This document shows positions 15,814 to 25,659 of a DNA stretch of 53,099 nucleotides, one piece after another. The stretch spans positions 1-53,099 of the forward strand of contig JAMPKV010000036.1 of assembly GCA_039962225.1 (NCBI GenBank), given 5' to 3'. The stretch's first letter is position 1, and every line of letters starts with the position of its first letter. The translations under genes were made by a program, and so were the position numbers. Below the pieces are notes generated by a model. That model did no database searches. It saw only the letters and a list, made by a program, of their open reading frames with translations, and had not been told where the DNA came from. This stretch comes from Microcoleus sp. AS-A8 (GTDB lineage Bacteria; Cyanobacteriota; Cyanobacteriia; Cyanobacteriales; Coleofasciculaceae).

Positions 15814-16986
15814 TTAGGGAGCGCTTCGTAGAGCTTGAGCTGCCAAATAAAGTTTACTCCATTCCCCTATTACCTGGTTTACTTTCCAGTTTAAGTCTTT
15901 CGCGATCGCTTCTAACGATTTCCCGGCTTTCCGTTGTTCCAGTAACTGGCGCTGCTCTGGTGTTAAGTTTTCCAACAATTCTTGCCACTGCCTTGGCGTT
16001 AGCCCTAAGTTATGCTCTTGTAGAGATGATTCCAGCCAGTTAGCGACTAATTCCGGCTTCGCTTTAATGGAAAAAACCCGAATCGCATGGTAGCTAATTT
16101 TTTCCCGCAGCCGATAAATTTCCTTGACTGGCTTATTTAACGCTTTGGCGATCGCCTCTTGAGACTTACCCTGGAGGTAGAGCTGAAGCCATTGTCCTGC
16201 CTCTGGACCTAGGTTTTCTGTCAAGTAGGCTTCAAATTCTTGACGTACAGACTGCCGCAGCATCTGTTGCTCTTCCCAAGCTTGACCTTCTTGATATTGG
16301 GTGACAGCTTGGTTGTCCAACAGACTCACGGGTGAATCCGTATCTTCTGGGGTCACTTCTTCCGATACTAGCCGCACTTTGTCACCTTCGGGGATATGGG
16401 TCATACCCCCGCGCTGTGACCTTCTCAAGAAATTAACAAATCTATAAACCAGTAGCGGTTGATTCCGAATCGGACGTAGGCAATATTCCTCAATGCTGGT
16501 AAGCAATAAAGCGTCCCGAAGACGCAGGTCTTGCGTACACTCAGCAATCCAGGTAATTTGTTTTTGGATATAGCGATCGCTATTTAACAATTCTTGAATA
16601 ACTTCTTGTAAAACATCGACCACCGCTCGTTGCCGATCGCGACTCAGGGACACCCAAGTGCGGATTTTATTGCGTAATGTAACCAACCCAGCTAATCGAG
16701 TTGTTAAATGGCGATAGGCTCGTTCCGGTTCTACGCCCAAGTAACGCTGACATAAAATCCGGTAGCGATAGTCCATCGCCTGTTTGGCAATCTCCAATTG
16801 GTTGGGCATTAGGGTGTCAAACCGCTCTGGGTTCTCCCCCAATAACCACCGTATGATGCTTTGGCGGGTCGTTGGGCTTTGATCGGGGTAATCGCTCAAT
16901 AGACGCGATCGCCACTCTTGCTCCAGTTTTTCCGCCAACTTGGTCATGAGATTGCGCTCCTCAAACCCTCTCTCTAAAGTTTGCAT
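15814..16986 (-). CDS. HetZ-related helix-turn-helix regulator
   Basis: A 390-aa, mostly helical protein that I recognise as a member of the HetZ-related group conserved in filamentous cyanobacteria; HetZ itself controls early heterocyst differentiation and binds DNA. The middle (about 40-210) carries the family core (TTRQSIIRWLLGENPERF, RNKIRTWVSLSRDRQRAVVD, RNQPLLVYRFVNFLRRSQRG). Two sigma-70-region-4-like helix-turn-helix motifs follow: KSQEAIAKALNKPVKEIYRL (about 275-295) and KSLEAIAKDLNWKVNQVIGE (about 352-372). The presence of a relative does not imply that this organism makes heterocysts. Two starts are possible: ATG 16986 with AGGA at short spacing, and ATG 16947 with GAGGAG nine bases upstream; the second gives the more usual N-terminus MTKLAEKLEQEW. 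The PilB-like gene follows 84 bases downstream on the same strand. Confidence 0.68.
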   Translation of the reverse strand: MQTLERGFEERNLMTKLAEKLEQEWRSRLLSDYPDQSPTTRQSIIRWLLGENPERFDTLMPNQLEIAKQAMDYRYRILCQRYLGVEPERAYRHLTTRLAGLVTLRNKIRTWVSLSRDRQRAVVDVLQEVIQELLNSDRYIQKQITWIAECTQDLRLRDALLLTSIEEYCLRPIRNQPLLVYRFVNFLRRSQRGGMTHIPEGDKVRLVSEEVTPEDTDSPVSLLDNQAVTQYQEGQAWEEQQMLRQSVRQEFEAYLTENLGPEAGQWLQLYLQGKSQEAIAKALNKPVKEIYRLREKISYHAIRVFSIKAKPELVANWLESSLQEHNLGLTPRQWQELLENLTPEQRQLLEQRKAGKSLEAIAKDLNWKVNQVIGEWSKLYLAAQALRSAP

Positions 16987-17262
16987 GACAATCCTTTTTT
17001 ACTGCACTCAAGTTGTTTGTGCGTCGGCTGCTCTTTATTGGAACATATCTACCTATAGGAAGAAGTGATCGCGCTTCTCGCCCCTAGCTCCATCCATCAC
17101 ATTGGCACCCTGATGAATAACACTGGCGAGTGAGACTCAGATCTTCTCTTTTAGTGACCCAGATCACAACAGGCAAACCGATGGCTCACAGGAGGTAATT
17201 GTTAAAGTTTGTAACCTCAAGAAAGCCTCCTACTATAGCTCTCACTAACACCGATAAATTTT

Positions 17263-19512
17263 ATGCAACCTGAGAAAATTGAGTGGGATTTACAACGGTT
17301 GAAGGAGGAGCAACAACTAATTCTCAACCAGATAGACAATGCGCTCGCCTTAATTGACCCGTCACACCAGTTGATTTTATTTAATCAACAATTCACCCAA
17401 CTATGGGGATTCTCTGCTGACTGGCTAAGCGAAAAACCTCTGTTTCAGGACGTATGCGATCGGATTGTGGCTCACGGCTACTGGTCTACTCCGCAATCGG
17501 AACAGCTTCAGTCTACATTACAAAAAACCACGGCTGAAAACGTCTCTTTTTCCCTAGAACAGGCCAATGGCATTCATCTGGAAATCAAAGTCACCGTCAC
17601 CGCTACAGGCGGACACTTGTTGACGTTTCGGGATGTCACGGTTAAAGAGCAAGCCCGACGGGAAGCTATGCTCATGCAGATGAGTTTAAATGCCGAAATC
17701 AAGCGCTTAAGATTTTTGCAAGGACTAACTGAACGGCTGCAACCCGCCAGTGAGTTGCGGGAGATTGGTGAGTTTGCCCTGACTTACCTGGTGGAAACAA
17801 CCAGTGCCGCTTTCGGGGATGTTAAGGTGATTATGGGTCAAGGGCGAGACGCTCTTGCCAATACTCTTACCCATCGGGTTTCGTCTGAGTTTATTGCCTG
17901 CTACGGCACACCAATCGTGAGCGAGATGGAAGCCGTACTGAAGCGAGGTATCCCCTACGGACAAGGCTTACTTTGGCAAGTTGTAGAAAGCGGTGCGCCT
18001 TTATTCGTTGAAGATTATTCCAATCACCCTCAAGCGGTTGACGCTTTTCGCCACCCAGGGATTGGTCAACTGGGCATTTTCCCGATTCCCAGTGGCACGG
18101 GCAAAATCATTGGTGTCCTGACTCTGGAATCTCGATCTCAACAAAAACTTCAGGAAGCTCCCCAACAAGATATCCTGTTAGCCGCTTGCCGTACTTTAGG
18201 TGTTGCCATTGAACGTGCCCAAGCTCAAGAACACCTGCGCCGAGCCAATGAGCATTTAGAACGAGCGTCTCGACTTAAATCAGAATTCCTCGCCTCCATG
18301 TCCCACGAACTGCGGACACCCCTCAACAGTATTTTGGGATTTTCGGATTTGTTGCAACGACAGAGAGTCGGTACCCTATCGTCTCGGCAACTGCTCCACG
18401 TTCAAGCCATTGAAAGAAGTGGTCAGCACCTGTTGCAACTGATTAACGATATTCTCGATTTATCGAAAATTGAAGCAGGTAAAGCTGACTTGGAATTGGC
18501 ACCCGTTTTGATGCACGAGCTATGTAACCCCTGTCTGAAAATGATTCAGCCTCGTGCTGAGAAAAAACGACTCGCTGTATCACTGGAACTGGATTGCCGC
18601 CTCCAGGAGGTATTTTTGGATGAGCGTCGTGTCCGCCAAATGTTGATTAACCTCCTCTCCAATGCGATTAAGTTTACTCCGGAGGGAGGAACCATCAAGC
18701 TGGGGGGACGGCTTGCCTATGGGTGCCAGCTCAAGCAGGAATTTCGACCCGATCGCAGCCCGATTAATTGCAGTACTCCGTATTTGTGCTTAGAAGTTGC
18801 TGACAATGGCATTGGCATTGCCCAAGACAAGCTACACTTGTTATTTCGACCGTTCCAGCAGATCGATTCGTCCTTAGCACGGCGTCACGAAGGCACGGGT
18901 TTGGGACTTGCACTGACCAAGCGGCTAGCGGAACTACACGGGGGTACGGTTTCGGTAGAATCGCGAGAAAACCAGGGTAGTACATTTCGCGTCTGGCTAC
19001 CGTTGACTGAAATGCGCTCTAATCAACAGGTGAACAGGAGAGGGAGTGAGGGCAAAACGTCTGCTGCTTCCTCGCTCAACCCTGCACACCCCCGAACAGA
19101 TGCCAAACGCATCTTGGTAGTGGAAGATCAGCCGTTTAATCAGATGTTGCTGTCTGAAGCGCTGGAACTCGAAGGTTATGCCGTTGATTGGATACAGGAG
19201 GGTCAGATGATGCTGGAGAGGTTGTCGTCTGCATGGGTCACACCTGAGTCTCTACCCCATCTGATTTTAATGGATATCCAACTGCCGGGGGTTGATGGAT
19301 TTGAGTTGATTCGTCAATTGAAAGCTCATCCCCTGTGGCAGAATGTGCCAGTGATTGCGGTTACGGCAATGGCGATGGCAGGCGATCGCGAGCGCTGCCT
19401 CAGCGCGGGTGCTGATGACTACTTGAGCAAGCCTTTGGACTTGGAAAAACTCATTAATACAGTTCGCTCTTTTGTTGAGGCTGAGATTTTAGATTCAGAG
19501 CCCCTAGATTGA
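17263..19512 (+). CDS. Hybrid sensor histidine kinase (PAS-GAF-HisKA-HATPase-REC)
   Basis: A 749-aa soluble sensor kinase without membrane segments. A PAS-like domain spans about 18-128 (IDNALALIDPSHQLILFNQQF). A GAF domain spans about 165-320. HisKA has the phospho-acceptor His348 in SMSHELRTP. The HATPase has an N box (LINLLSNAIKFTPEGG, 461-476), G1 box DNGIGI (514-519) and G2 box GTGLGL (544-549). A C-terminal receiver spans about 615-740 with Asp671 in LMDIQLPGVDG and the conserved Lys in SKPLDL. Signal entry is through PAS/GAF and is unknown; no cysteine pattern for a chromophore is obvious in the GAF domain. Phosphate probably moves internally to Asp671 and on to a separate phosphotransfer protein. 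The gene is alone on its strand. A response-regulator cyclase follows 660 bases later and could be a partner. Confidence 0.93.
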   Translation: MQPEKIEWDLQRLKEEQQLILNQIDNALALIDPSHQLILFNQQFTQLWGFSADWLSEKPLFQDVCDRIVAHGYWSTPQSEQLQSTLQKTTAENVSFSLEQANGIHLEIKVTVTATGGHLLTFRDVTVKEQARREAMLMQMSLNAEIKRLRFLQGLTERLQPASELREIGEFALTYLVETTSAAFGDVKVIMGQGRDALANTLTHRVSSEFIACYGTPIVSEMEAVLKRGIPYGQGLLWQVVESGAPLFVEDYSNHPQAVDAFRHPGIGQLGIFPIPSGTGKIIGVLTLESRSQQKLQEAPQQDILLAACRTLGVAIERAQAQEHLRRANEHLERASRLKSEFLASMSHELRTPLNSILGFSDLLQRQRVGTLSSRQLLHVQAIERSGQHLLQLINDILDLSKIEAGKADLELAPVLMHELCNPCLKMIQPRAEKKRLAVSLELDCRLQEVFLDERRVRQMLINLLSNAIKFTPEGGTIKLGGRLAYGCQLKQEFRPDRSPINCSTPYLCLEVADNGIGIAQDKLHLLFRPFQQIDSSLARRHEGTGLGLALTKRLAELHGGTVSVESRENQGSTFRVWLPLTEMRSNQQVNRRGSEGKTSAASSLNPAHPRTDAKRILVVEDQPFNQMLLSEALELEGYAVDWIQEGQMMLERLSSAWVTPESLPHLILMDIQLPGVDGFELIRQLKAHPLWQNVPVIAVTAMAMAGDRERCLSAGADDYLSKPLDLEKLINTVRSFVEAEILDSEPLD

Positions 19513-20172
19513 ACATAGCAAAGGGAACACAAGAGGTGATACCGAGTGGCGTTCAAAGATAGTAGAGCCGTTGGATGGGGAGATAGGGAGATGAGAGAAA
19601 AAAATTACTACATTTGACTGCAATGGTGTCTGAGATTGTCATCCTTGTGTTGACATATTGGCGGTCAAAATTCTATAGAGGTCTTACGTATCAAATAGCA
19701 ATTGGAAGTTATAAATTGAGCCGGAGGAGAGAGAGCCGAAATGAATCCATTCAACCCCTGTTCTAAGTACATGGGAATAGCCCTGGTGGTAGATGGGAAT
19801 CGCTCAGCTTGTATGGTTCAATGAAATAAATAAATATTTACATTTTGCTCATAATTTGAGTGAATTAGTTATTCACAACACGGGTTCTGACGGGTAGATA
19901 TATTAGTATCAGGGTGATGCAGTAATGAAAAATTAGGTCTCACCACCCGTCAAAATCGCTAGATTAGACCAAAAGAGGTTCACGGTAATATTTAAGCTGT
20001 CGTTGAAAAAACTAAGACAGCAAGATATAGAAAATTCAGGGGGATCTAGACGAACGAGCGAGAAGTGTGAAATGTGAAGAATGAAGTTATGAAGTGTGAA
20101 AACTTTATTCTTCATTTTTGATTGTTCAGCTTTTATCGTGCTATTTGATTGTTTTTAATATTTTGTCCGGCT
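19513..20172. other. Intergenic region with a terminator-like hairpin
   Basis: 660 bases between the kinase and the cyclase hold no supported gene. TGAAGAAT (20075-20082) pairs with ATTCTTCA (20107-20114) followed by TTTTT, a weak terminator-like hairpin, curiously close to the cyclase start. A distant ACGGGT/ACCCGT pair also occurs (about 19890 and 19946). The kinase has no obvious terminator immediately after its stop. Confidence 0.45.
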
Positions 20173-21561
20173 ATGCCAAACCCTACGGTTCATATCCTGT
20201 TAGTCGATGATGACCCGACTAATTTACTTCTGCTAGAGGAGCTATTAATCAGTGAAGGGTATACGCCTATTTTAGCGACCTCAGGAATTGAAGCGTTAGA
20301 AATAGCCGCTCAATCAATTCCTGACTTGATTCTGTTGGATGTGATGATGCCGGAAATGGACGGGTTTGAAATCTGTCGTCGATTACGGGAAGATGTAAGA
20401 TTCCAAACAGTACCTGTAATTTTTTTGACGGCGTTAAATGATGAACAGTCCAGGTTGCGGGGATTGTCAATGATGGGCGATGACTATCTCACAAAGCCCA
20501 TTAACAGCCAATTAGTGTTAACCAAGATTTCTAGTCTTTTGCGATTAAATGAGTTGCGATCGCAGCAAATACAATCAGAAGTTAGCCAACAAATAAAAGA
20601 AGAATCTCGGCAGCAAATTGCCGCCGCTTGGGAGATTAACGACTACATTTCCGAAAAATTTAGGCTGTTCGTACCCGAACAATATCTTAACCGCATTGCT
20701 CCCAAAGGAGTCGAGTCCATTCAGTTAGGAAATGCTAGAGAAGAGGAAATTACTGTTTTATTTTGCGATATTAGGGGATTTACTGCGATTGTAGAATCCC
20801 AATACATCCGAGAAACATTTGAGTGGCTGAATGCGTTTTTTTCCCAAATGAGTCAGGGCATAACTGCTCATTATGGCTTTGTTGATAAATTCTTGGGAGA
20901 TGCTATTTTAGCGGTCTTTGATCGCGTTGAAGACCACGCCCAAGATTCGTTGAATGCGGCGGTAGCGCTCCTGCAAAATCTGGATGAGTTTAATAAATCT
21001 CGCGCCCAATATAACCTGCAAAAGCCGATTAAGGTAGGCATAGGTATTCACACTGGCTTAGGCTTGATTGGCACGATTGGCTCTGATCATCGCATGGATT
21101 CGACGGTCATTGGTGATGTCGTGAACACAGCGGCGCGCCTGGAGGAATTAACCAAGGTTTACGGCTGTTCAATCCTGGCGAGTGATACAACGATCGCACA
21201 TGCCAAGGCCAGCTTTACAAACCCTGAGAGCGAAATTCAAAACAACGACAGATTCTCTTCTTACCTTCCACCAACGCCTTATCAAAGCCGCTGGGTTGAC
21301 CGTGTAACGCCACGCGGGAAAAGTGTGGTTCTTGAACTTTACGAAATTTTTGGGACGCTGACTCATGGGTTGGATCAGGCAAAATTAAACTCTTTATCCT
21401 GTTACAACTCTGGCATTCAAGCATGGCATAAAGAGGAGTATGCCCGTGCTTTAGAATATTTTCAGCAGGTGGTAGACCAAAATTTCGATGACTCCGTTGC
21501 GAAACTTTACGTGGAACGCTGTCAGGCAAGGATGGGCTTAACGCCTCAACACAGTTATTAA
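20173..21561 (+). CDS. Response regulator with adenylate cyclase (class III) output
   Basis: A 462-aa protein. Residues 1-122 are a receiver domain with Asp56 (LLDVMMPEMDG) as phospho-acceptor, the acidic pair VDDD and the conserved Lys in TKPIN. A helical coiled-coil linker (about 125-180) follows, then a class III nucleotide cyclase domain (about 190-355). The metal-binding aspartates are Asp199 in FCDIRGFT and Asp243 in GDAILAVF; the adenine-selecting Lys is in VDKFLG; the transition-state Asn and Arg are in VVNTAARLE. The partner of that Lys is Thr (DSTVIGD), the class IIIb pattern of bicarbonate-stimulated adenylate cyclases. The product is thus cAMP, made under control of phosphorylation. 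About 60 C-terminal residues look TPR-like. ATG 20173 is taken as start; an earlier TTG has no support. Confidence 0.92.
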   Translation: MPNPTVHILLVDDDPTNLLLLEELLISEGYTPILATSGIEALEIAAQSIPDLILLDVMMPEMDGFEICRRLREDVRFQTVPVIFLTALNDEQSRLRGLSMMGDDYLTKPINSQLVLTKISSLLRLNELRSQQIQSEVSQQIKEESRQQIAAAWEINDYISEKFRLFVPEQYLNRIAPKGVESIQLGNAREEEITVLFCDIRGFTAIVESQYIRETFEWLNAFFSQMSQGITAHYGFVDKFLGDAILAVFDRVEDHAQDSLNAAVALLQNLDEFNKSRAQYNLQKPIKVGIGIHTGLGLIGTIGSDHRMDSTVIGDVVNTAARLEELTKVYGCSILASDTTIAHAKASFTNPESEIQNNDRFSSYLPPTPYQSRWVDRVTPRGKSVVLELYEIFGTLTHGLDQAKLNSLSCYNSGIQAWHKEEYARALEYFQQVVDQNFDDSVAKLYVERCQARMGLTPQHSY

Positions 21562-21820
21562 TTATTATTTATTGATGATTGATTATTCAGGCAAAAACTA
21601 CAACTAGCGATAGGGAAAAGATGAACTCATAGATCTAACTCCTGGAAGAGGTCGCTTAGTATCTGGATTTTGCATACTAAAAGTACAAGGTAGATCGGTC
21701 AAAAGAACTGTACTTCGACAAGCCTAAGGAGAAATAAAAGTACGACCTTAGCCGCTTTTGGTTCTTTCCAGTTTATCTACTTCATCCATTGTTTAAAATT
21801 AGTTGATACAGGAGTCTAAA

Positions 21821-22009
21821 ATGAGCATTGAGAATCGTGTAGAAGCTACGGCTAAGAATATTGAAGGCAAAATTCAAGAAGCAGCTAGTGAACTGACTGG
21901 CGATCCAAAAGACAAAGCGGAAGGTCAAGCCAAGCAAGACCAAGCTCAGGCAATGCATCTGAGAGAAGACCTTAAAGACAAAGCCAAAGAAGTCATTGAC
22001 CAAGCCTAG
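21821..22009 (+). CDS. CsbD-family small stress protein
   Basis: A 62-aa, highly charged, Cys-free protein of the CsbD family, with the typical ATAKNIEGKIQEAASELTGD and KAEGQAKQDQAQA segments followed by a Lys/Asp-rich helix. These small proteins are induced by general stress (sigma-B in Bacillus, salt and light stress in cyanobacteria). Their mechanism is unknown and they are largely disordered until bound. ATG 21821 is fixed by AGGAG at 21810-21814; an in-frame ATG six codons earlier lies before this site. Upstream, AAGTACA (21681) and TGTACTT (21709) form an inverted pair that may be regulatory. Confidence 0.88.
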   Translation: MSIENRVEATAKNIEGKIQEAASELTGDPKDKAEGQAKQDQAQAMHLREDLKDKAKEVIDQA

Positions 22010-22140
22010 GTTTTCAGAAAGAGGGAGAGATTAACGGTGCATAATTAGGAAAAAAATATTTTTTTAACCATCGTTTTTTTCTGATTAATGGATATGTTAA
22101 TAGTTCTCTTCAAAGTGAACCCTAGGGAATATCATCGGTA

Positions 22141-22162
22141 GGGGCAGGACATTGTCGTGCCC
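22141..22162. repeat. Dispersed GC-rich palindrome (copy 1)
   Basis: GGGGCAGGACATTGTCGTGC and two further Cs form an imperfect palindrome of the same kind as the perfect one at 37392-37412. Such GGGCA...TGCCC units are scattered between genes in many cyanobacteria. Here it lies between two convergent genes and may act as a bidirectional terminator. Confidence 0.6.
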
Positions 22163-22174
22163 TTCGTTAAGGGT

Positions 22175-23704
22175 TTACTCGCTAACCGATTGGGTCGTTG
22201 ATTTTGGTGACCGATGGGCAGGATTCATCCAACGTTCTAAGAAGCTGAAAAATCGGGAAGAAAGTAAAGTTAGAGCTAAGTAAATTAGAGCCACGGCGGC
22301 ATAGATTTCAAAGGCACGATAGTTATTGGCTATCGTTAGCCTGCCTTCTTGCAAGAGTTCTTGAAAACCAATCACTGATACCAAACTCGTGTCTTTCAGC
22401 AGGGTGATAAACTCGTTTCCTAAAGGGGGTAACATCCGTCGCAAGGCTTGGGGAAAGATGACATGGCGCATGGTTTGTACGGCCCCCAGTCCCAATGATT
22501 GTGCCGCTTCAGATTGCCCGATTTCTATGGATTGGATACCCGCCCGAACAATCTCCGCCAGATAGGCAGCACTATTGAGTGTTAGCGCCATCACCGCCGC
22601 ACTCAAACGACTCATACTAAATGCGATACCTACCCCTTGAAGTAAGGCCGGTATGCCAAAGTAAATCATCAGAATCTGCACCAGTAAAGGTGTCCCCCGG
22701 AAGAAGTCAATATAAGCGATAGTGGCCCAACGCAGAGGCTTAATGGGTGAGAGGCGGATAATACCCAGGAGTGAACCAGCAATCATTCCCAAGAAGACGG
22801 AGAAGGCGGTTAATTGAAGAGTGACTAGTGCTCCTTTTAACAAGTTGGGCAGGGCATTTACAATAACGCTGGACGCTGGAATGGAGGGAGTTGAGCCACC
22901 AACGTTAACGGTTTCTGGCAGTTGTGGGGGTGTGGTGTTAAACCATTTCTGATAGATTTTCTGGTAGGTGCCATCGTTCAGGATAGTGGTCAGACCCTGG
23001 TTGATAACCGCCAGATGACGAGAATTTTTTGAGGTGGCAATGCCATAGTATTCTTCGGTTAGTAGTTGCTCAACAACTTTGAGTCCTTTGAGGTTATTGC
23101 TTTTGAGGGCATAGAGGGTCACTGGAGCATCATTCAGGACGGCTTCTACATTCCCATTGAGCAATTCCTGAAGGGCCAGAGGTGCGGAATCAAAAGTACG
23201 AATTTGGGCACCCGGAACTTTTTGCGCCTCTTGCGCTCCCGTAGTGCCGATTTGTACGGCTATTTTCTTGTTTTTCAGGCTATCGAGAGAGGTAATATCT
23301 GGGTTGTCCGCTTTGACTGCGATCGCTAATCCGGCTTTAAAATAAGGTCGCGAGAAGGATATGGTTTGGCTACGTTCTTCATTAATGGTAATGGAGCTAA
23401 TTGCCGCATCCACCGTATTGGCTTGCAAAGCGGGGATAATCCCATCAAACGGCAAACTCTGAAATTCGACATTGAAGCCCCCTGCTTGTCCCACCGCCTT
23501 CATCAAGTCAATATCAAAACCCTCTAATCCCCCATCTTTTGCCTGGGATTCAAAAGGAGGAAAAGCGGGTTCTGTCGCCACCTTGAGTGTTTCTTGGGCA
23601 TAGATAGAAGTGGCAGTGAAAACGACAATGCACAAAATGAGCAAAGAACTTAAGCCGAAAATTAGACTCTGACGCAAACGACGAGACGGAATGAATCTGT
23701 GCAT
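22175..23704 (-). CDS. bgtB: Fused substrate-binding/permease protein of a glutamine and basic amino-acid ABC transporter
   Basis: A 509-aa protein joining two parts that are usually separate. After a signal peptide (about 1-36, ending SIYAQ) comes a periplasmic type 3 solute-binding domain (about 38-260; LKVATEPAFPPFESQ, GFDIDLMKAVG, DAAISSITINEERS). From about 285 a permease domain of the His/Glu/Gln/Arg type follows, with several transmembrane helices and the EAA-like loop IEIGQSEAAQSLGLGAVQTM that contacts the ATPase. This fusion matches BgtB of Synechocystis and Anabaena, which imports glutamine and basic amino acids with BgtA. ATG 23704 starts the signal peptide; the open frame reaches an upstream TTG without support. 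It is divergent from the bgtA-like gene, with 203 bases between them holding both promoters. Confidence 0.87.
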   Translation of the reverse strand: MHRFIPSRRLRQSLIFGLSSLLILCIVVFTATSIYAQETLKVATEPAFPPFESQAKDGGLEGFDIDLMKAVGQAGGFNVEFQSLPFDGIIPALQANTVDAAISSITINEERSQTISFSRPYFKAGLAIAVKADNPDITSLDSLKNKKIAVQIGTTGAQEAQKVPGAQIRTFDSAPLALQELLNGNVEAVLNDAPVTLYALKSNNLKGLKVVEQLLTEEYYGIATSKNSRHLAVINQGLTTILNDGTYQKIYQKWFNTTPPQLPETVNVGGSTPSIPASSVIVNALPNLLKGALVTLQLTAFSVFLGMIAGSLLGIIRLSPIKPLRWATIAYIDFFRGTPLLVQILMIYFGIPALLQGVGIAFSMSRLSAAVMALTLNSAAYLAEIVRAGIQSIEIGQSEAAQSLGLGAVQTMRHVIFPQALRRMLPPLGNEFITLLKDTSLVSVIGFQELLQEGRLTIANNYRAFEIYAAVALIYLALTLLSSRFFSFLERWMNPAHRSPKSTTQSVSE

Positions 23705-23907
23705 TGATGTTATTTTCCTTTTTTCGTCCCACACCAACCGTTAATCACAACGTTGAATAGTGCTAACTTCGCTGGTGAATCAGTCTTAAAAATTACTGTG
23801 CAGTGTCTTTAAGGTGGTTAATTGTAAGGATAATCACAAATGGCAGCAAGCTCGCTAAGATGAAATTTTAGTTAATACCCACCAAAATCAAAATACGGAA
23901 CTCAGTG

Positions 23908-24669
23908 ATGCAGGATTCCACCCCAGCCATTGTGTTTGAGAACATCGAGAAAAGCTTTGGTTCTCTCAAAGTTTTACAAGGGATTAGCGGCTCAATCCAA
24001 CGGGGGGAAGTTCTTGCCGTTATTGGTTCTTCTGGTTGTGGCAAGAGTACGTTGCTACGTTGCTTTAACCGTTTAGAGAAAATTAATAAAGGGCGTTTGG
24101 TGGTTAACGAAATCGATTTATCCCACCCCAATCTCAGCCAGAAGCATTTGCGGCGTCTCCGGACTCAGGTAGGGATGGTTTTTCAGCAGTTTAACCTGTT
24201 TCCCCATCTGAGTGTGCTGGAAAACTTGATGTTAGCTCCACGTCAGGTGTTGGGTAAGTCTCGTCAGGAAGCTGATGAACAGGCGCGATTTTATCTCCAA
24301 AAAGTGGGTTTAGCCGAGAAGGCAGACGTTTATCCAGAACAGTTGTCGGGTGGACAGAAGCAACGGGTAGCGATCGCACGTAGCTTATGTATGAACCCCC
24401 AGATTATGCTATTCGATGAACCCACCAGTGCTCTCGACCCGGAACTGGTGGGAGAGGTGCTGCAAGTCATGCAGCAATTAGCCCAAGAAGGAATGACAAT
24501 GGTGGTAGTTACTCACGAAATGCAGTTTGCCCGTGAGGTGGCGCATCGGGTAATCTTTATGGAGCGAGGTCGCGTGGCAGAAGAAGGAACGGCGCGAGAG
24601 GTGCTCACTCAGCCAAAAAGCGATCGCTTACGCGCTTTCTTAAACCGGATGAGCTTTGTAGCTTCCTAG
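23908..24669 (+). CDS. bgtA: Amino-acid ABC transporter ATP-binding protein
   Basis: A 253-aa ABC ATPase of the polar amino-acid (GlnQ/HisP) group. Walker A is GSSGCGKST, the Q loop is [17 protein letters not shown], the signature is [13 protein letters not shown], Walker B is [14 protein letters not shown] and the H loop is [10 protein letters not shown]. It powers import at the cytoplasmic face and most likely pairs with the divergent fused binding protein/permease encoded at 22175-23704. The pair is then BgtA/BgtB, complete in two genes. ATG 23908 is taken as start; the codon before it is GTG. The name rests on context and on the fusion partner; by itself it could serve any polar amino-acid permease. 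Confidence 0.87.
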   Translation: MQDSTPAIVFENIEKSFGSLKVLQGISGSIQRGEVLAVIGSSGCGKSTLLRCFNRLEKINKGRLVVNEIDLSHPNLSQKHLRRLRTQVGMVFQQFNLFPHLSVLENLMLAPRQVLGKSRQEADEQARFYLQKVGLAEKADVYPEQLSGGQKQRVAIARSLCMNPQIMLFDEPTSALDPELVGEVLQVMQQLAQEGMTMVVVTHEMQFAREVAHRVIFMERGRVAEEGTAREVLTQPKSDRLRAFLNRMSFVAS

Positions 24670-24766
24670 AAAGGCGAATTAAAATTGAGTCAGTCAGCAG
24701 GACATCTATCGCCCTTTAACATATCTATACACTTAAAGAGAAGATACTTTAAGGGTGTTCCATCCT

Positions 24767-25018
24767 ATGACACAGACTATTTCTATGAGACGGATTACCA
24801 GCTATCAAGCTCTATGGAGACCTTTAGAGAATAAAGGGCACTTTTGGTTCACCTATTTTGATGGTGATAGAGAACGGACACAGGACTTAGACGCCGACAG
24901 CTTCAGAACGGTGATGAAAGTTCTCGACACCGATAAGCCCGTTTTCGGCGATCACACCACGGCGGCTGTTGCTGTTCATTCACAGCCGACTGACCTCAAA
25001 ATAGGAGCTTGGGCTTAA
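24767..25018 (+). CDS. Small conserved cyanobacterial protein, paralogue 1
   Basis: An 83-aa protein of unknown function with a distinctive core: ITSYQALWRPLENKGHFWFT, YFDGDRERTQDLDADSFR, DKPVFGDHTTAAVAVHSQPT, ending IGAWA. It has no signal peptide, membrane segment or cysteine, and is rich in aromatic residues. A second copy lies 640 bases downstream (25660-25899) and shares nearly the whole core. I do not know a named family. The conserved GDHTT and H/W residues might form a ligand or nucleotide site, but that is only a thought. ATG 24767 is chosen with AGGG at 24752-24755; a later in-frame ATG (24785) is also possible. Confidence 0.75.
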   Translation: MTQTISMRRITSYQALWRPLENKGHFWFTYFDGDRERTQDLDADSFRTVMKVLDTDKPVFGDHTTAAVAVHSQPTDLKIGAWA

Positions 25019-25659
25019 TCTAGGCGCAGCTTAGGGTTATTGGCTTTTCCCAACAACGGTAACCTCCTAGAACTTGCAGTTCCGTTTCTTTAGCCAGAAA
25101 ATAGTTTAAGAGACGTGCTTGGGGTGTTGCACAATCCAGGATGATGTCTATCGGTAATACAAGCATCAGGGCATTCAATCATCTCTGTTGTGTGTGACAC
25201 CCTTTTTTTCGGTTAGCAGGCAATCAGGCTGTTATTTTTTAACACCCTGCTGACGCCTCAGCTTATAACAATCAGAATCTTGGCTAACAACTTACGTTGT
25301 GGACAGCGGCTTAAGCTGAACTTTGACTCCTAGTGTATGACTCCTATTGTATGACTTGTATTACATAAATTATACACATTCTACACTATTCTATAAGGCT
25401 TGACCTTACCCTAAATACCCGCAATTTTCATCAAATCTTGAAAAATTTCTGGGGAGGTGAGACTGTCTGCGTAAAATCTGATTAGGGAATAAGAATGGGT
25501 GAGGCACACCATTAAAACACGTCGGAAAAAACAGGTGCTGGCAAAGCTGACTCCGTCACTTAAATAATCTTTAATATTTCACAAGATTTCTTCATGAAAT
25601 CTAAACATAAGTCTACACTGAGAAAGAAGAGACTAGAGGGGTATGCAAGGAAGCCGCCA
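25019..25659. other. Long leader/intergenic region with hairpins between the two paralogues
   Basis: 641 bases with no other gene. GGGTGT (about 25110) can pair with ACACCC (about 25198) just before seven Ts, a terminator-like end for the first paralogue. GTTAGCAGG (25214-25222) pairs through one G-U with CCTGCTGAC (about 25245-25253). Near 25331-25360 GTATGACT occurs twice 14 bases apart, followed by TTGTATTACATAAATTATAC, a plausible promoter for the second paralogue. A similar TTGTATTAC word occurs near 26328. Confidence 0.4.

Noticed and set aside
21681-21715. LexA-type box upstream of the CsbD gene
   Set aside because: The AAGTACA/TGTACTT halves are 21 bases apart, much wider than known cyanobacterial LexA sites.
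25331-25380. NtcA site near the second small paralogue
   Set aside because: TGTA and TACA are present but with the wrong spacing for GTA-N8-TAC.
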